DNA of 64,000 bases from JBJXHC01 sp046160825. Its GTDB lineage: Bacteria > Bacteroidota > Ignavibacteria > UBA10030 > UBA6906. The position numbers and the translations under genes were made by a program. The stretch covers positions 31,580-95,579 of the forward strand of contig JBJXHC010000058.1 in assembly GCA_046160825.1 (NCBI GenBank), written 5' to 3'. Each line of letters starts with the position of its first letter. Positions within the stretch are counted from its first letter, which is position 1. Positions 1 to 9,731 of this stretch are shown piece by piece. The notes beneath the pieces are model-generated. The model made no database searches, was not told where the DNA came from, and saw only the letters and a program-made list of their open reading frames with translations.

Positions 1-1065
1 CAGGACAAGATTGAGCTCAATGCCCTGGTCGTGAACCTCGGTTTGCGTCTCGACTATGCCAACCAGCTTGCGCCGTTCCGAGCGGACCCTCTTGTTCCCA
101 CATCAACCATCGATTCAGAATCAAAGACACAGATCAGCCCCCGCCTCGGTGTGGCGCATCCCATCAGCGACAAAACATCGCTTCACTTTTCCTATGGACG
201 GTTCTTCCAGAACCCCGACTACCGGTACTTCTACGAAAATTCCCAGTACGATCTGAACGTGCGCGAACCATTGTTCGGACAGCCTGACCTTGATGCACAA
301 AGAACCACTGCATATGAAGTCGGTCTTGCACATCAATTCAGCAACACGATCTCGGGGACATTCACTGCGTATTATAAAGATGTGCTGGGATTGATCGGCA
401 CCCAGTACTTTCCACCATTCAGTGTCGGTGGCCGGTTTGTCGGATACACGTTATACTTGAATGAAGCGTACGCAAATATCAAAGGCTTCGAGGTGACATT
501 TAATATGAGAAGAAGCAGGTATTTCGCGGGCTCCCTCACGTATACCTACTCCTCTGCGAAGGGGAGTGCCTCTTCCGAAACCGAGGATTATCCGGGTACG
601 ACGGAGTCGACATTGCTCTATCCGCTCAGCTTTGACAAACCGCACGTTGTGAATGTGCATATGAGCCTCAATGTTCCCGACAATGACGGGCCCGAGTTGT
701 ACGGGTCGCATCCGCTGGAGAACATGTTTCTGAATGTTACCCTTCGCGCATCAAGTGGCTATCCTTACACACCGAGTGGCAGGGATGTTGGACGTGACGT
801 GCCGAAAAATTCCGGACGTCTGCCTGCAACCTCCTCAATCGATCTGGAGGTAAGCAAGGAATGGCGCTTCGGTGGTCCGTACGCTCTTGGTGTGTTTCTT
901 GAAGTCCTGAACCTGACTGATCAAAAGAACGTCGTATTTGTCTACTCAGACACTGGTGAGCCTGATATGACCACCGCGGGAAATAATTCTGAGGAATATA
1001 TCAAAGACCCGAGTAACTATGGCCCCCCGCGTCGGGCACGTCTCGGACTGAATTTCACATTCTGA
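1..1065 (+). CDS. TonB-dependent receptor, C-terminal beta-barrel (5' partial)
   Basis: The reading frame is open from base 1, so the gene starts outside the window; a GTG at 31 is internal, not a real start. About 354 residues remain. They show the alternating aromatic/polar strands of an outer-membrane barrel, and the C-terminal part (SSGYPYTPSGRD, then FLEVLNLTD, ending RLGLNFTF) is typical of the last strands of TonB-dependent receptors, with a terminal aromatic residue for Bam recognition. Such receptors import siderophores, vitamins or oligomers across the outer membrane using TonB energy. The plug domain is not visible, so the substrate cannot be inferred. It is followed after 49 bases by a large secreted protein and then a PorV-like protein, apparently one transcription unit. 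Confidence 0.85.
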   Translation, partial: QDKIELNALVVNLGLRLDYANQLAPFRADPLVPTSTIDSESKTQISPRLGVAHPISDKTSLHFSYGRFFQNPDYRYFYENSQYDLNVREPLFGQPDLDAQRTTAYEVGLAHQFSNTISGTFTAYYKDVLGLIGTQYFPPFSVGGRFVGYTLYLNEAYANIKGFEVTFNMRRSRYFAGSLTYTYSSAKGSASSETEDYPGTTESTLLYPLSFDKPHVVNVHMSLNVPDNDGPELYGSHPLENMFLNVTLRASSGYPYTPSGRDVGRDVPKNSGRLPATSSIDLEVSKEWRFGGPYALGVFLEVLNLTDQKNVVFVYSDTGEPDMTTAGNNSEEYIKDPSNYGPPRRARLGLNFTF

Positions 1066-1114
1066 TTTTTACCACAAGCACCGAAGAGTACTACTCTCAC
1101 AGTCGGGACCTGAT

Positions 1115-3916
1115 ATGAAGAAGCTTCTCATGATGTTGCCGGTACTGGGCATGTTTGGCGTTTGCCAAGAGGTTATGGGCCAGCCGCGGCCGAAAGCAAT
1201 AGAGGAATTGGAGCGACTTGTGCCGCTCCCGCAAACATCGAGCATCCAGGATAGAGCGGGTGGCTTGCACAATAAAAGCAACATTGGTGAGTTTTTCGAA
1301 AACCGCGGCAAGTTATACGCGAGGACGCTCTCGCAGGGTCCATCAGGAGAATTTCCCATAGGGAGCGGAAAGGAATATATCTACCGCATCAACCCCATGG
1401 TCGGACTTCCCAACAACGTCATTCAGGGAAGATATACTACCAATGAGGAATGGGAAGCCGCGGAAGGATATCACAATCGCGACAGTGCAAGAATCGCTTT
1501 CAGTGACAAGCCATACACTTGGCCCGCCACGGGCTGGCCGGTGAAGGATGCTTCGGGTAACCCGTTGTTTATCTCCGATCAGGATAGTTATTGTGTCTAC
1601 AACGATTCGAATAACACGCGCCCCATGCGCAACTTGCAGGTGAACCAGACCGGCTATGCATTCAGCCTCAGGCTTGTCGAGGACATGATATTCTTCACGT
1701 ACGATATCATCAACAAATCCACTGAGGAATATGACAGCCTGTATTTTAGCATGTATGTTGACATGGACATTGGCAATTACTCCGGTGGAGTCCCGGAATA
1801 TGGCGACGACAAAGTGGGGTTTAACAGGGAACTTCAGCTCTCGTTTTTCCATGATGATGGATTGAGCAGCGAATGGCCCGGAGGGACAACAGGCTATTTC
1901 GGTGTCGCAATGCTCAAAACACCGTTGATCAACGGAGTCATGCAGGGCGTTACGGATTTCCACTACAACCAATACGATGATGATCTTGATACGGATTCAG
2001 TCCAATACGGGATCATGTCAAGTGCAGCATCGCTCTATGCCTCCCCTCTCGGCCCACGATATTTTCATCCGGGCATCAACGCACCCGACATTCACTTCGA
2101 CGACCCGGCGACGATTCCGGTTTCCGGCCTGGACATCCTGGCAAATATGGCGACAGGGCCGTATACGATTGCTCCCGGCGAGACACTCACATTTGTTACA
2201 GTGATGGTCGCAGGCGACACCCGGAATGATATTTTTACGAACACACAGCGGGCGTTTGATCTTCTTGCAGCCGGCTATTCGCGTCCCCAACCTCCGGATC
2301 CACCAGAGCTTTCGGTTGTTCCTGGTGACAGGAAAGTCACGATCACATGGGACAATCGATCCGAGAATAGCCGTGATGTACTTACAGGGCTGTACGACTT
2401 TGAAGGATACCGTTTGTACAAGAGTGTCGACAGGGGACAACATTGGGATCAAATCGACCGGAACCAGTTTCCCAACACGGGGCCCGATCCTATACCGCTT
2501 GCGAAGTATGACAAGATCAATGGTATTGGCGAAGACCTCGGATTGCAGTACAGCTACATCGACACTGCAGTAGTGAACGGCTTCGAGTATTGGTATTCGA
2601 TAACATCCTATGACCAGGGTGATTCTCTGGTCGCAAGTCTGGAAAGTGCAAGAGGCAACAACACCGAATCGATGAACCTCGGCATCGCCATTCCCAGGTC
2701 TTCCGCCGTTGGACGCACACCGGTGGGTGTTTCTGCCGTAACACAAAGCGGATCAGGGAGCTCGAATGTTGTTATTTCGATAAGGCCAAACGACGTGGCG
2801 GAAGCAGGGGACAAGACATATGAGTTACGCTTTCTCCCGGTCGTGTCGGTTGAAAAAGGTAATCTCAGAACTTCAGTCCAGGTGACGGTTGATTCCACGA
2901 CGCCAAACACTGCCCATACATTCGGCCTCACATTTCTTTCCCCGACAACGTACCGTGTGAGAGATTTGACGAAGAGCACGATCCTTGTCGCTTCCGGCAC
3001 GTACACATCAGGTACCCCCATCGCGGTTGAGGGGCTGCTGGTCGTTCTTGCCGATACTTCTGCGACTCCGGATCATCAACCGGAAGCGGGCGACTCCCTC
3101 TTGATCAGAATCGGCATGAATATAGTGGCGGGCGGGGTGGAAGTGATGCCGCTTCGCCCTGTGATTGTCGGGACGACCAACACCACAACAAATGGCGTGA
3201 TGATTTCATTGGCACCGGCTGATCCCATTCAGGGGATCATGCAAACCGCCGGCAACAACGCACTTACGGTTATTGCTTCTGTCACGGCCGTTTCATCAAT
3301 CATCGATCAGACGTATAAGCTCAACGTTGTATCAGCATTCACTGACTCCGGCGGCTCGATCAACTATCTGATGGTGGAGTTGAGAAACAGCGCCGATTCG
3401 CTGATTGCAGGACGGGACTCGCTGAGGTCGGGCAACACGATTGCCGGACAGGGGTTCACGCTCACTGCATCATTTAGTCCAACCGTAGTGCCGACAGCCG
3501 GAACCGTGGTTGAGATAATAACAGTGAAGCGGAGATTGCTGACGTATCAGGATGCGTTCACGTTCGCAACCACCGGAGCGAGGGTGGACGACCGCCGGGT
3601 TGCCTCCGAGTTGGATCGGATAAAGGTGGTGCCGAACCCGTATCTCATCTCTTCCCGGTTCGAGCAGGAATTCGGTACCACCCGGCGCGAGCCGATTCGC
3701 GTACTCAAGTTCAACAATCTCCCACCGCGGTGTACAATTCATATCTTTACTCTCGATGGTGACAGAGTGCAGACCATTGAACACGACAGGGATAACGGAA
3801 CAGAAGATTGGAACATGCGTGGCTCCGGTGGACGTGAAATTGCCCCGGGTGTCTACATCTACCTGGTGAAGACAGATACTGCTGAGAAAATCGGCCGCTT
3901 TGCGGTCATCAAGTAG
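1115..3916 (+). CDS. Large secreted protein with FnIII-like domain and T9SS-like C-terminal tail
   Basis: A 933-residue protein with a Sec signal peptide (residues 1-22, ending VMGQ). The first 390 residues match no family I can name. Around residues 395-510 there is a fibronectin type III-like stretch (PPDPPELSVVPGDRKVTITW, later EYWYSITSYDQGD). The last 100 residues start VVPNPYL and end GVYIYLVKTDTAEKIGRFAVIK-like, the pattern of FlgD-like/T9SS sorting tails in this phylum group. It probably sits outside the cell or on the outer membrane. It lies between a TonB-dependent receptor and a PorV-like protein, which suggests a shared surface assembly. No enzymatic motif was seen and the exact function is unknown. 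Confidence 0.75.
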   Translation: MKKLLMMLPVLGMFGVCQEVMGQPRPKAIEELERLVPLPQTSSIQDRAGGLHNKSNIGEFFENRGKLYARTLSQGPSGEFPIGSGKEYIYRINPMVGLPNNVIQGRYTTNEEWEAAEGYHNRDSARIAFSDKPYTWPATGWPVKDASGNPLFISDQDSYCVYNDSNNTRPMRNLQVNQTGYAFSLRLVEDMIFFTYDIINKSTEEYDSLYFSMYVDMDIGNYSGGVPEYGDDKVGFNRELQLSFFHDDGLSSEWPGGTTGYFGVAMLKTPLINGVMQGVTDFHYNQYDDDLDTDSVQYGIMSSAASLYASPLGPRYFHPGINAPDIHFDDPATIPVSGLDILANMATGPYTIAPGETLTFVTVMVAGDTRNDIFTNTQRAFDLLAAGYSRPQPPDPPELSVVPGDRKVTITWDNRSENSRDVLTGLYDFEGYRLYKSVDRGQHWDQIDRNQFPNTGPDPIPLAKYDKINGIGEDLGLQYSYIDTAVVNGFEYWYSITSYDQGDSLVASLESARGNNTESMNLGIAIPRSSAVGRTPVGVSAVTQSGSGSSNVVISIRPNDVAEAGDKTYELRFLPVVSVEKGNLRTSVQVTVDSTTPNTAHTFGLTFLSPTTYRVRDLTKSTILVASGTYTSGTPIAVEGLLVVLADTSATPDHQPEAGDSLLIRIGMNIVAGGVEVMPLRPVIVGTTNTTTNGVMISLAPADPIQGIMQTAGNNALTVIASVTAVSSIIDQTYKLNVVSAFTDSGGSINYLMVELRNSADSLIAGRDSLRSGNTIAGQGFTLTASFSPTVVPTAGTVVEIITVKRRLLTYQDAFTFATTGARVDDRRVASELDRIKVVPNPYLISSRFEQEFGTTRREPIRVLKFNNLPPRCTIHIFTLDGDRVQTIEHDRDNGTEDWNMRGSGGREIAPGVYIYLVKTDTAEKIGRFAVIK

Positions 3917-3926
3917 GAGACGCTCC

Positions 3927-4955
3927 ATGAAAGCACAGAATCTGAATTGCAGGTTTCTCATCGGGAGTGTCCTTTTGGCTACGGCCTTTCTCTTCCCGGT
4001 GGGAACGGTTATTGCACAGAATCCGAACCTTGGGACTTCAGGCGCACAGTTCCTGCAGATTCCTGTGGGCGCAAGAGCGGCCGGGATGGCCGGGGCCTAT
4101 ATATCACATGTCAATGATGCCTCGGCATTGTTCTGGAATCCGGCGGGTATTGTGGGTGTTCCGTCAAACGACGTGGTGTTCGCTCATACAGAATGGTGGG
4201 CAAGCGTCAAATTGAATCATGCCGGCTATGTACACACGACTGAAGATCTCGGATCATTTGGTATCTCGATGACTGTCCTTTCGATGGACAGGATGGAGAT
4301 CACCACCGAGTTGCTCCCGGAGGGAACCGGGCAGTTCTTTGACGCGCAGGATATGATGATCGGGGTGAGCTATGCTCGCAGGATGACGGAGGACTTCAGC
4401 GCGGGGTTGACGGCGAAGTACGTGGGTCAGCGCATCTGGAATGAAACTGCCAACGGGATCGCATTTGATATAGGGACGCAGTATAGAATTGGATTTCGTG
4501 ACCTGACGATCGCAATGAGTATGACCAACTTCGGTGGAGACCTCAAATACGATGGCCTCGATTTGAACCGGAAGTATGACGAGAACACACAGCAGGCAAA
4601 CAACAGGCTGTCACCCGCACGCCTTGCCGCGGATGAATACCCGTTGCCATTGCACTTTCAGGTCGGGATCTCGATGACGGCGCTGTCCACCGACCAGTTC
4701 AATATCCTCCTCGCGGCGGATGTCACACATCCTAACGACAATGCCGAGCGGGTTAACGTGGGAGCGGAGGCTCGTGTGTTTGATCAGTTCTTCCTTCGCG
4801 GAGGGTATCGTTTCGGTTATGATACTGAGACAGCAACCTTCGGGGCTGGCGTATCCGTTCCTCTTGGAGATGCCAGGCTCTCGTTTGATTATGCGTATGC
4901 CCTGTATGATCTTCTCCCGAACGTGAACAGATTCTCGCTCGGCGTGGGTTTCTAG
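3927..4955 (+). CDS. PorV/PorQ family outer-membrane protein
   Basis: The product is 342 residues. I start it at ATG 3927, ten bases after the previous stop and preceded by TAGGAGA, rather than at the upstream in-frame codon at 3900 that lies inside the previous gene. A signal peptide ends near VIAQ. The mature start has the PorV/UPF0164 signature: an FLQIPVGARAAGMAGAY block followed by DASALFWNPAGI. The rest looks like a FadL-type beta-barrel ending in an aromatic residue (SLGVGF). PorV proteins shuttle or anchor T9SS cargo at the outer membrane, and non-T9SS paralogues with the same fold also exist. The preceding secreted protein with a sorting-like tail fits a cargo/PorV pairing, but that is inference. 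Confidence 0.85.
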   Translation: MKAQNLNCRFLIGSVLLATAFLFPVGTVIAQNPNLGTSGAQFLQIPVGARAAGMAGAYISHVNDASALFWNPAGIVGVPSNDVVFAHTEWWASVKLNHAGYVHTTEDLGSFGISMTVLSMDRMEITTELLPEGTGQFFDAQDMMIGVSYARRMTEDFSAGLTAKYVGQRIWNETANGIAFDIGTQYRIGFRDLTIAMSMTNFGGDLKYDGLDLNRKYDENTQQANNRLSPARLAADEYPLPLHFQVGISMTALSTDQFNILLAADVTHPNDNAERVNVGAEARVFDQFFLRGGYRFGYDTETATFGAGVSVPLGDARLSFDYAYALYDLLPNVNRFSLGVGF

Positions 4956-4958
4956 GAC

Positions 4959-5087
4959 ATGTCTTTGCGAACGACCCGGCTGCTTTTTGTTGCTTCGGTT
5001 TGTTGTGGCCATCTGACTTTTGCACAAGGTTACATCTGTCAAACCAACAATCAGTCCAGTACAGTCAAACTTCTTTTGATCAAGTAA
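4959..5087 (+). CDS. 42-residue leader-like micro-ORF ending in a T9SS-tail-like strand
   Basis: A short ORF starts three bases after the porV-like stop. It encodes a convincing signal peptide (MSLRTTRLLFVASVCCGH then LTFAQ) followed by only about 19 residues ending STVKLLLIK. That ending resembles the last strand of T9SS sorting domains; compare MLLLK at 30536-31546 and MMLLK at 61434-63914. It may be the remnant of a secreted T9SS protein whose body was deleted, leaving leader and tail joined in frame, or a genuine micro-secreted peptide. The next gene starts 21 bases later. No clear homologue is known to me. Confidence 0.4.
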   Translation: MSLRTTRLLFVASVCCGHLTFAQGYICQTNNQSSTVKLLLIK

Positions 5088-5107
5088 GTTTCCCCGGGGC
5101 TTCCGTC

Positions 5108-6580
5108 ATGCGAACTCTGCTTTGTTTTGGCTTTATGGTTTTCCTTTCGTTTTCCTCGAACTCTCAACAACACATCGTTGCCCCGGTGGAGAAGAGGGAC
5201 TTCACCGTGTTGACGTCATATGATGAACTGCAGACGTTCCTTCGGGAAGTGAACGGTCACGGGATTCAGGTGGATTCCATTGCGGTGACGAAACAGGGGA
5301 GGGGGATCTTCGCAGCAAGGGCTTCCTCTTCAACCACGTTCGGAGCAGATGCCCAAAAAGTGCGAGTGCTTCTTTTTGCCCAGCAGCATGGTGACGAGCC
5401 ATCGGGTAAAGAGGCGATGACACTTCTGATTGCCGGGCTTGCATCCGGGAATCACAACAAGATGCTCTCTTCCATTGATCTACTCATTGTGCCGCAGATG
5501 AATCCAGACGGTTCGGAGCTCCGCCAGCGGCGTACTGCGGATAGCATCGACCTGAACAGAAACCACGTGTTGTTAACCTCGCCGGCTACCAAGGCCCTAC
5601 ACGATCTGTTCGACCAATGGAAACCGGATGTTACCGTTGATATCCATGAGTATGCCTCGTTCAGCCCGTCGTTTATCGATTCAGGAATGATCAGGACTGC
5701 CGATGTTCAGCTTGGCATGCTGACGAATCCCAATACATCGCCGGCCATCTACAGTGTTCAGCATGATTCCATCTATCCCTTTGTTGCAAAGGAAATGGCA
5801 AATCGTCCGTACCATTTCCATGAGTATATTGTCGGGTCGGCTGATTCAAGGATCCGTCACAGCACGACAGAGATCAACGATGGAAGACAGAGCTTTGGCA
5901 TCCTCGGGACAATCTCGTTTATCCAGGAAGGAAGAAAATGGCAAACGATGGAGGAGCAACTGGAGCGAAGAGCAAAGTCCCAGCTGGCTTCCGTCGAAGC
6001 TCTTCTGGCGTATTGCTCTGGACATGCAACGCAAATCAAGCAGGTGGTTCGACAGGAACGTGACCGTCTTACGTCGATGAAGCCTGGCGAGATGGTTGCT
6101 GTCCGGATGGACCACTATCCAGGACAAAGGACGATGCAGATTCCTGTCCTCCTCCTTCCCGGGCAAAAGGACTCAACGTGGAGCGTCAGGCCGTATCACC
6201 CTGAAGTCCGCACGTTGAAGGATGTGGCACTCCCCGAAAGTTACTTCATCCGTAAGGAACAATCGTCGATTATCGCTTTGCTCGAACGTCACCACGTGAA
6301 GATGACGAAGGTAACGAAACCGCGTTGGGTTGATGCTTCCACATACCTTGTCGATAGCATTGGCGTTGATGTGATTGAAGAAGACTCTCTTCCGAAACCC
6401 TCTGTCAGAGTTGCAATAAGCAACAGCATCTTGCGCGAGGGAGACGTTATTGTCAATACAAATCAGATCCATTCTCTCTTCCTTGCCACTGTGCTTGAGC
6501 CGGAATCGCAATGGGGGCTGATGAAGTATCCGCAGTTTGAACCGACGAATGGGAATTATCCTGTGATGAGGATTCCCTAG
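5108..6580 (+). CDS. M14-family zinc carboxypeptidase, secreted
   Basis: The product is 490 residues from ATG 5108; this start gives a clean signal peptide (MRTLLCFGFMVFLSFSSNS), while the longer frame from 5000 has none. The M14 fold is recognisable. H94 and E97 in AQQHGDEPSGKEA are zinc ligands, and the third His is H180 in VDIHEYA. NPDGSELRQRR followed by DLNRNH matches the substrate-binding region, and TEINDGRQSFGI follows. Such enzymes remove C-terminal residues or trim peptidoglycan peptides in the periplasm or outside the cell. The last 170 residues are an additional domain without a family match that I can name. The specific substrate is unknown. Confidence 0.85.
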   Translation: MRTLLCFGFMVFLSFSSNSQQHIVAPVEKRDFTVLTSYDELQTFLREVNGHGIQVDSIAVTKQGRGIFAARASSSTTFGADAQKVRVLLFAQQHGDEPSGKEAMTLLIAGLASGNHNKMLSSIDLLIVPQMNPDGSELRQRRTADSIDLNRNHVLLTSPATKALHDLFDQWKPDVTVDIHEYASFSPSFIDSGMIRTADVQLGMLTNPNTSPAIYSVQHDSIYPFVAKEMANRPYHFHEYIVGSADSRIRHSTTEINDGRQSFGILGTISFIQEGRKWQTMEEQLERRAKSQLASVEALLAYCSGHATQIKQVVRQERDRLTSMKPGEMVAVRMDHYPGQRTMQIPVLLLPGQKDSTWSVRPYHPEVRTLKDVALPESYFIRKEQSSIIALLERHHVKMTKVTKPRWVDASTYLVDSIGVDVIEEDSLPKPSVRVAISNSILREGDVIVNTNQIHSLFLATVLEPESQWGLMKYPQFEPTNGNYPVMRIP

Positions 6581-6710
6581 TATCGCGTACCACAATCCAC
6601 AATCGGCTTCAACCCGGGCACCACGTATCGCCCGCGTGCTTGATATTCCCCCTCCACATTCCGATATTGTGCCTGATGAGAACAAACACGAGCGAGACAC
6701 TGCATTCCCC

Positions 6711-7844
6711 ATGAATCACACCTCAGATTCAAACCATCCTACCCATGCAATTATTAACATTCAAGCCCTTCGAAACAACTTCTCCGTCGTAAGGCACTAT
6801 GTCGGTGAAAGGGTTGGGATTGTTGCTGTTGTGAAAGCCAACGCGTATGGCCATGGCATGGAGATCATAGCACGTGAAGCAGTCCGCAACGGCGCGAAGT
6901 ACCTTGGTGTTGGACGCGTTACCGAAGGTGTGGACTTACGCAAGGCGGGCATCAGTCTTCCGATACTGGTGTTCGAGATTGTTCCTGCGGACTTTGTAGA
7001 GGAAGGACTATTTTACAATCTCGACATGACCGTCTGTACGCTCGAGGAGGCGCGGCAGATCGAATCAGTTGCAGAACGGATGCAACGCAAAGCCAATGTG
7101 CATGTGAAAGTCGACACCGGAATGGGTCGGCTTGGCCACGATTGGAAACATACTGCGGAGTTCATCGAGCAGATTGGCAGGATGCACCGGATGAACATTG
7201 TCGCAGTTTACAGTCACTTCGCAACATCCGAAGACTCTAATCAAACATTCGCGAAAGAACAACTCACCAGGTTTAACATCGTCCTTGAGGAGATCAGAAA
7301 ACGCAAGATTGAAATTCCGGTCAGGCATATGGCGAACACGGGGGCGATCATGTCTTTGCCGGAATCGCACTTCGATATGGTACGGCCCGGTATCATGTTG
7401 TACGGTCTCACTCCCTCTCGTAAAATGGAAGGGGAAGCAGCGCTTCAGTCAGTGATGTCGTTGGTGTCGAAAGTGTCACTCATCAAAACAGTTGAAGCAG
7501 GTACAAGCGTCTCCTACGGACGTCGATACTACACCAGGGAGAAAACCTGCGTAGCTACCATTCCGATCGGATATGGTGACGGGTACTCGCGTTTGCTGAC
7601 CAACAAGGCGGAGGTCCTGATCGGAGGAAAGCGATACCCCAGTGTCGGGACAATCACCATGGACAACCTTATGATTGACCTCGGCTTGTACCACCCGGTG
7701 AGTTCCGGTGACGATGTTGTCTTGATCGGGGCGGATGGGGATGAAGCGATTACCTCATGGGATGTTGCCGAGAAGATGGGCACAATTCCCTATGAGGTAA
7801 CATGCCTGATTACACCGAGAGTCTCCAGAGTTGTTACAGATTAG
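6711..7844 (+). CDS. alr: Alanine racemase
   Basis: This PLP enzyme interconverts L- and D-alanine for peptidoglycan synthesis in the cytoplasm. The product is 377 residues from ATG 6711, chosen because the family normally starts shortly before the first strand (HAIINIQALRNN); the in-frame codon at 6636 would add an unlikely tail. K42 in VVKANAYGHG is the PLP Schiff-base lysine and Y269 in SVSYGRRYY is the opposite-face catalytic tyrosine. HMANTGAIMSLPESHFDMVR and PIGYGDGYSR are also family blocks. Length is normal for Alr. It appears to be transcribed alone or as the end of the preceding unit. Confidence 0.95.
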   Translation: MNHTSDSNHPTHAIINIQALRNNFSVVRHYVGERVGIVAVVKANAYGHGMEIIAREAVRNGAKYLGVGRVTEGVDLRKAGISLPILVFEIVPADFVEEGLFYNLDMTVCTLEEARQIESVAERMQRKANVHVKVDTGMGRLGHDWKHTAEFIEQIGRMHRMNIVAVYSHFATSEDSNQTFAKEQLTRFNIVLEEIRKRKIEIPVRHMANTGAIMSLPESHFDMVRPGIMLYGLTPSRKMEGEAALQSVMSLVSKVSLIKTVEAGTSVSYGRRYYTREKTCVATIPIGYGDGYSRLLTNKAEVLIGGKRYPSVGTITMDNLMIDLGLYHPVSSGDDVVLIGADGDEAITSWDVAEKMGTIPYEVTCLITPRVSRVVTD

Positions 7845-7919
7845 CCCCTAGTTTATCAAGAATAGAGGGTTTTCCAGCACAAATGAACAGGTTGATTGAT
7901 TCTTCTGTAAGAAAGAACT

Positions 7920-8345
7920 ATGTTAAAGCAGATGATCATTCAAACAACATATAGAAATATTGCCATTGGCCTGACCGTGATGTTTGCATTGTTCAATATC
8001 GGTCTGCCGATCGTTATCGCTTCCTGTCCTATGACTCTGAGAGACGGCTCTGCTGCCTGCTTTGGTTGCTTTGAGGAAAGCATTCCGGGGACCCACCAGA
8101 TCAGCTATCAGAAAGACACGTCGTGCTGTGCGACGATCATTGCCGTTGAACGTGATAAAGCGGAGTTCCTTCATGTCGAGAAGCTGCAATGCGCGACTCA
8201 TGATGTCACTCTGACAATTATACCTCTCGCTGTTGTTTCATCACCAATCAGCAATACTGCGTTGTTCTCATATCAGTTTCATTTTCCGCCTCATTCCCTC
8301 TTTGCGGAAGACATTCCCATCTTCTGTTCTTCCCTTCTAATTTGA
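7920..8345 (+). CDS. Small Cys-rich exported or membrane protein ahead of metal-efflux genes
   Basis: A 141-residue protein with one strong hydrophobic segment (residues 14-35), either a signal peptide or a membrane anchor. The following part holds six cysteines (36, 47, 50, 69, 70, 91), including CFGC and CC pairs, so thiol metal binding is possible. No family is recognised. It is the first gene before a TolC/CusB/CusA set with 120 bases between, so a role in metal sensing or handling is a reasonable guess only. ATG 7932 is an alternative start. Confidence 0.6.
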   Translation: MLKQMIIQTTYRNIAIGLTVMFALFNIGLPIVIASCPMTLRDGSAACFGCFEESIPGTHQISYQKDTSCCATIIAVERDKAEFLHVEKLQCATHDVTLTIIPLAVVSSPISNTALFSYQFHFPPHSLFAEDIPIFCSSLLI

Positions 8346-8465
8346 TTCTCCTGCCAATCGATTCGTTCGCTCCGTAGATCAAAACATTTCCGGAGTGGGG
8401 ATAACAATTGCGTGATGAGTAAAGCGCGATTGTTTATTGTACGATTCCATTTGTGAGAGAACGCT

Positions 8466-9731
8466 ATGAAAACACTTCTGGCAGCTTTGCTGTTCGCGAT
8501 GAGCAGTCAAACATTTGCGCAGCCGTTGAATCGGTTGGACCTTCGGTCCCTCATCGCCGAAGCCATCAAGAATAACCTTGAGATCAAAGCATCACTTCAT
8601 CAAGTGGACGCTGCCAGCGCGCGGGTAGGGCTGGCAGGAGCGCTTGATCCTCCTGCATTGACCTACATGCGTGAGGAAATGCCGGGTTTTCGATGGGACA
8701 GGGCGGAGATGCAAAAAATCGAACTGATGCAAATGTTCAGGTTTCCTTCGAAGCTTTGGAAGGAAACGGAGATTGCAGAAATCAACAAGGAGCATTCGCA
8801 CCATGATCACTTCGAGAAGGAGCTTGAAGTCATCGCAAAGCTCAAATTTGCGTACTATGAGCTTTGGTTCGTTCAGCAGTCCATTGCGCTGAACGGGGAA
8901 AACGCCCGGTTGCTCCAGCAGTTTGTAACAATTGCGAAGACGGGCTTCGGAGTCGGTGATGCAACACTTCAGGATGTGCTGAAAGCGAATGTTGAGCTCG
9001 CCAAACTCAACAATCAAGGAACAATGCTTCGACAGCAAGAGCGCAGTGCAAAAGCGATGCTTGTAGCCATCCTCAACCGTCAACCGGATGATACACTCGG
9101 GGTTGCGGTATTGCCGGACAGTACAACATTCAACACTACTCTCGATACCCTCCAAAACATTTCGCTCCGCTCACGGCCAATGCTCTTACATGATTCCCTT
9201 GCGGTGGAAGAACGTCGGGCTATGCTCTCGCTGTCGAAGAGCGAGTACCTTCCGGATATCAGGGTTGGTATCCAGTACGTCACTGTTCCTGTTGGCGATT
9301 TCCGCGGATGGAGTGTTAGTGCAGGCATAACACTGCCGTTTGCGCCATGGGCACTTGGAAAGATCCGTGCAGGGATCGAAGAAGCAACGGCGGAGATCAA
9401 CAGGTCATCCTCAACGCTCAACGCATCGCGGAGTATGGTCTTATCCAATGTCAGTGACATGTATTTCAAAATTCAATCATCAAGGCTTCAACTTGATTCG
9501 TATCGCACCGTTATCCTTCCTCAAGCGCAGCTCTCACTCAAGGCAAGTCTCACGGCGTATCAGAACGGCCGCACGGAGTTTCTCATGCTGATTGATGCGT
9601 ACCGGACACTCGTGGAACTGTCGATGGAGTCGCTCATGCTACGAATGGAGTTCGAGCAAGCAGTGTCTGAGTTGGAACGTCAGGTGGGTGTCATGGAACT
9701 TTCGTTCATCAGTGAAGAAAGGGATCAGTGA
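8466..9731 (+). CDS. TolC-family outer-membrane efflux protein (CusC-like)
   Basis: A 421-residue protein with signal peptide (MKTLLAALLFAMSSQTFAQ), then the repeated long-helix and strand pattern of the OEP/TolC family, including LIAEAIKNNLEIKAS near the start and KASLTAYQNGRTEFLMLIDA in the second half. TolC proteins form the trimeric outer-membrane channel of tripartite efflux pumps. The stop overlaps the start of the adaptor gene by one base, and the pump gene follows, so the partner is the heavy-metal RND pump encoded here. The 120 bases upstream have no gene and probably carry the operon promoter, though I could not assign one. Confidence 0.9.
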   Translation: MKTLLAALLFAMSSQTFAQPLNRLDLRSLIAEAIKNNLEIKASLHQVDAASARVGLAGALDPPALTYMREEMPGFRWDRAEMQKIELMQMFRFPSKLWKETEIAEINKEHSHHDHFEKELEVIAKLKFAYYELWFVQQSIALNGENARLLQQFVTIAKTGFGVGDATLQDVLKANVELAKLNNQGTMLRQQERSAKAMLVAILNRQPDDTLGVAVLPDSTTFNTTLDTLQNISLRSRPMLLHDSLAVEERRAMLSLSKSEYLPDIRVGIQYVTVPVGDFRGWSVSAGITLPFAPWALGKIRAGIEEATAEINRSSSTLNASRSMVLSNVSDMYFKIQSSRLQLDSYRTVILPQAQLSLKASLTAYQNGRTEFLMLIDAYRTLVELSMESLMLRMEFEQAVSELERQVGVMELSFISEERDQ

